Below are positions 5,587 to 5,645 of a stretch of 5,645 nt of DNA, piece by piece (the stretch's first letter is position 1; every line of letters starts with the position of its first letter). Below the pieces are notes generated by a model, which did not search any database, was not told the origin of the DNA, and saw only the letters and a program-made list of their open reading frames with translations. Position numbers and translations under genes: made by a program. The stretch is from positions 1 to 5,645 of the forward strand of contig SAUS01000110.1 in the NCBI GenBank assembly GCA_004000625.1. Direction: 5' to 3'. Source of the DNA: Candidatus Cibiobacter qucibialis (GTDB lineage: Bacteria > Bacillota > Clostridia > Oscillospirales > Ruminococcaceae).

Positions 5587-5645
5587 GGCACGGCATCTGC
5601 GTTGCCAAAATGCTCGATAATGTCGGGTTGCGGTACCCGCATCGT

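Larger units (their letters stand above)
5237..5645. other. 409-nt intergenic region upstream of pnp, repeat-rich, no convincing gene
   Basis: It contains the pnp ribosome binding site (5244-5249), the purine repeat tract (5390-5422), palindromes TTACA-T-TGTAA (5448-5458) and AAGTAC-C-GTACTT (5504-5516), a possible plus-strand promoter (5447-5476) and the right copy of the 56-bp repeat (5531-5586). No clear pnp promoter was found: upstream of the minus-strand ribosome site I saw only weak -10/-35 matches. An open frame of 64 codons on the minus strand (5448-5642) runs through the repeat but resembles no protein family I know. Confidence 0.7.

Noticed and set aside
5448..5642. 64-codon minus-strand open frame through the right repeat
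   Set aside because: The left repeat copy differs mostly at amino-acid-changing positions and its corresponding frame ends differently. No family resemblance, and the ribosome site would lie outside the window. The open frame is probably incidental to the repeat.

Overview
The window reads as a piece of the chromosome of a fairly GC-rich Gram-positive gut Clostridia member, most likely an Oscillospiraceae relative of Faecalibacterium, Gemmiger or Subdoligranulum. This placement is inference. It rests on the GC-rich Firmicute-style codon use, strong AGGAGG-type ribosome binding sites, a YtrA-type GntR/ABC operon, a tRNA gene with encoded CCA, and AGTTAGGAG-type intergenic repeats. No 16S or other decisive marker is present.

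Layout, left to right. Positions 1-56 are one copy of a dispersed repeat whose inverted partner sits at 5531-5586. A possible promoter (75-103) and a terminator-like hairpin with a T-run (118-166) precede a gene for an Lrp/AsnC-family regulator (189-653), which ends in a rho-independent terminator (676-709). A near-consensus promoter (719-747) overlaps a repeat-rich operator and drives a compact three-gene operon: a YtrA-type GntR repressor (794-1168), an ABC ATPase (1168-2025) and an ABC-2 type permease (2028-2681). The genes overlap or are separated by 2 nt, so they are very probably co-translated. No convincing terminator follows. A tRNA-Gly(UCC) gene (2817-2891) with its own consensus promoter comes next and ends in a long perfect hairpin terminator. 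A second hairpin (2969-3019) lies between the tRNA and the convergent pnp gene (3080-5236, minus strand), which encodes polynucleotide phosphorylase. Upstream of pnp, 5237-5645 holds no convincing gene but is full of repeats: an AGTTAGGAG purine tract, several short palindromes, and the second copy of the 56-bp repeat.

Functionally the window combines housekeeping elements (pnp, tRNA-Gly) with two regulatory units. The GntR/ABC/permease set fits a self-regulated export or stress-response transporter, in which the repressor binds its own promoter until an envelope or antibiotic signal relieves it. The substrate cannot be read from the sequence. I saw no phage, CRISPR, toxin-antitoxin or other defence module. 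The most unusual content is non-coding: the inverted 56-bp repeat pair, the 9-bp phased operator, and the hairpin leader before the Lrp gene.
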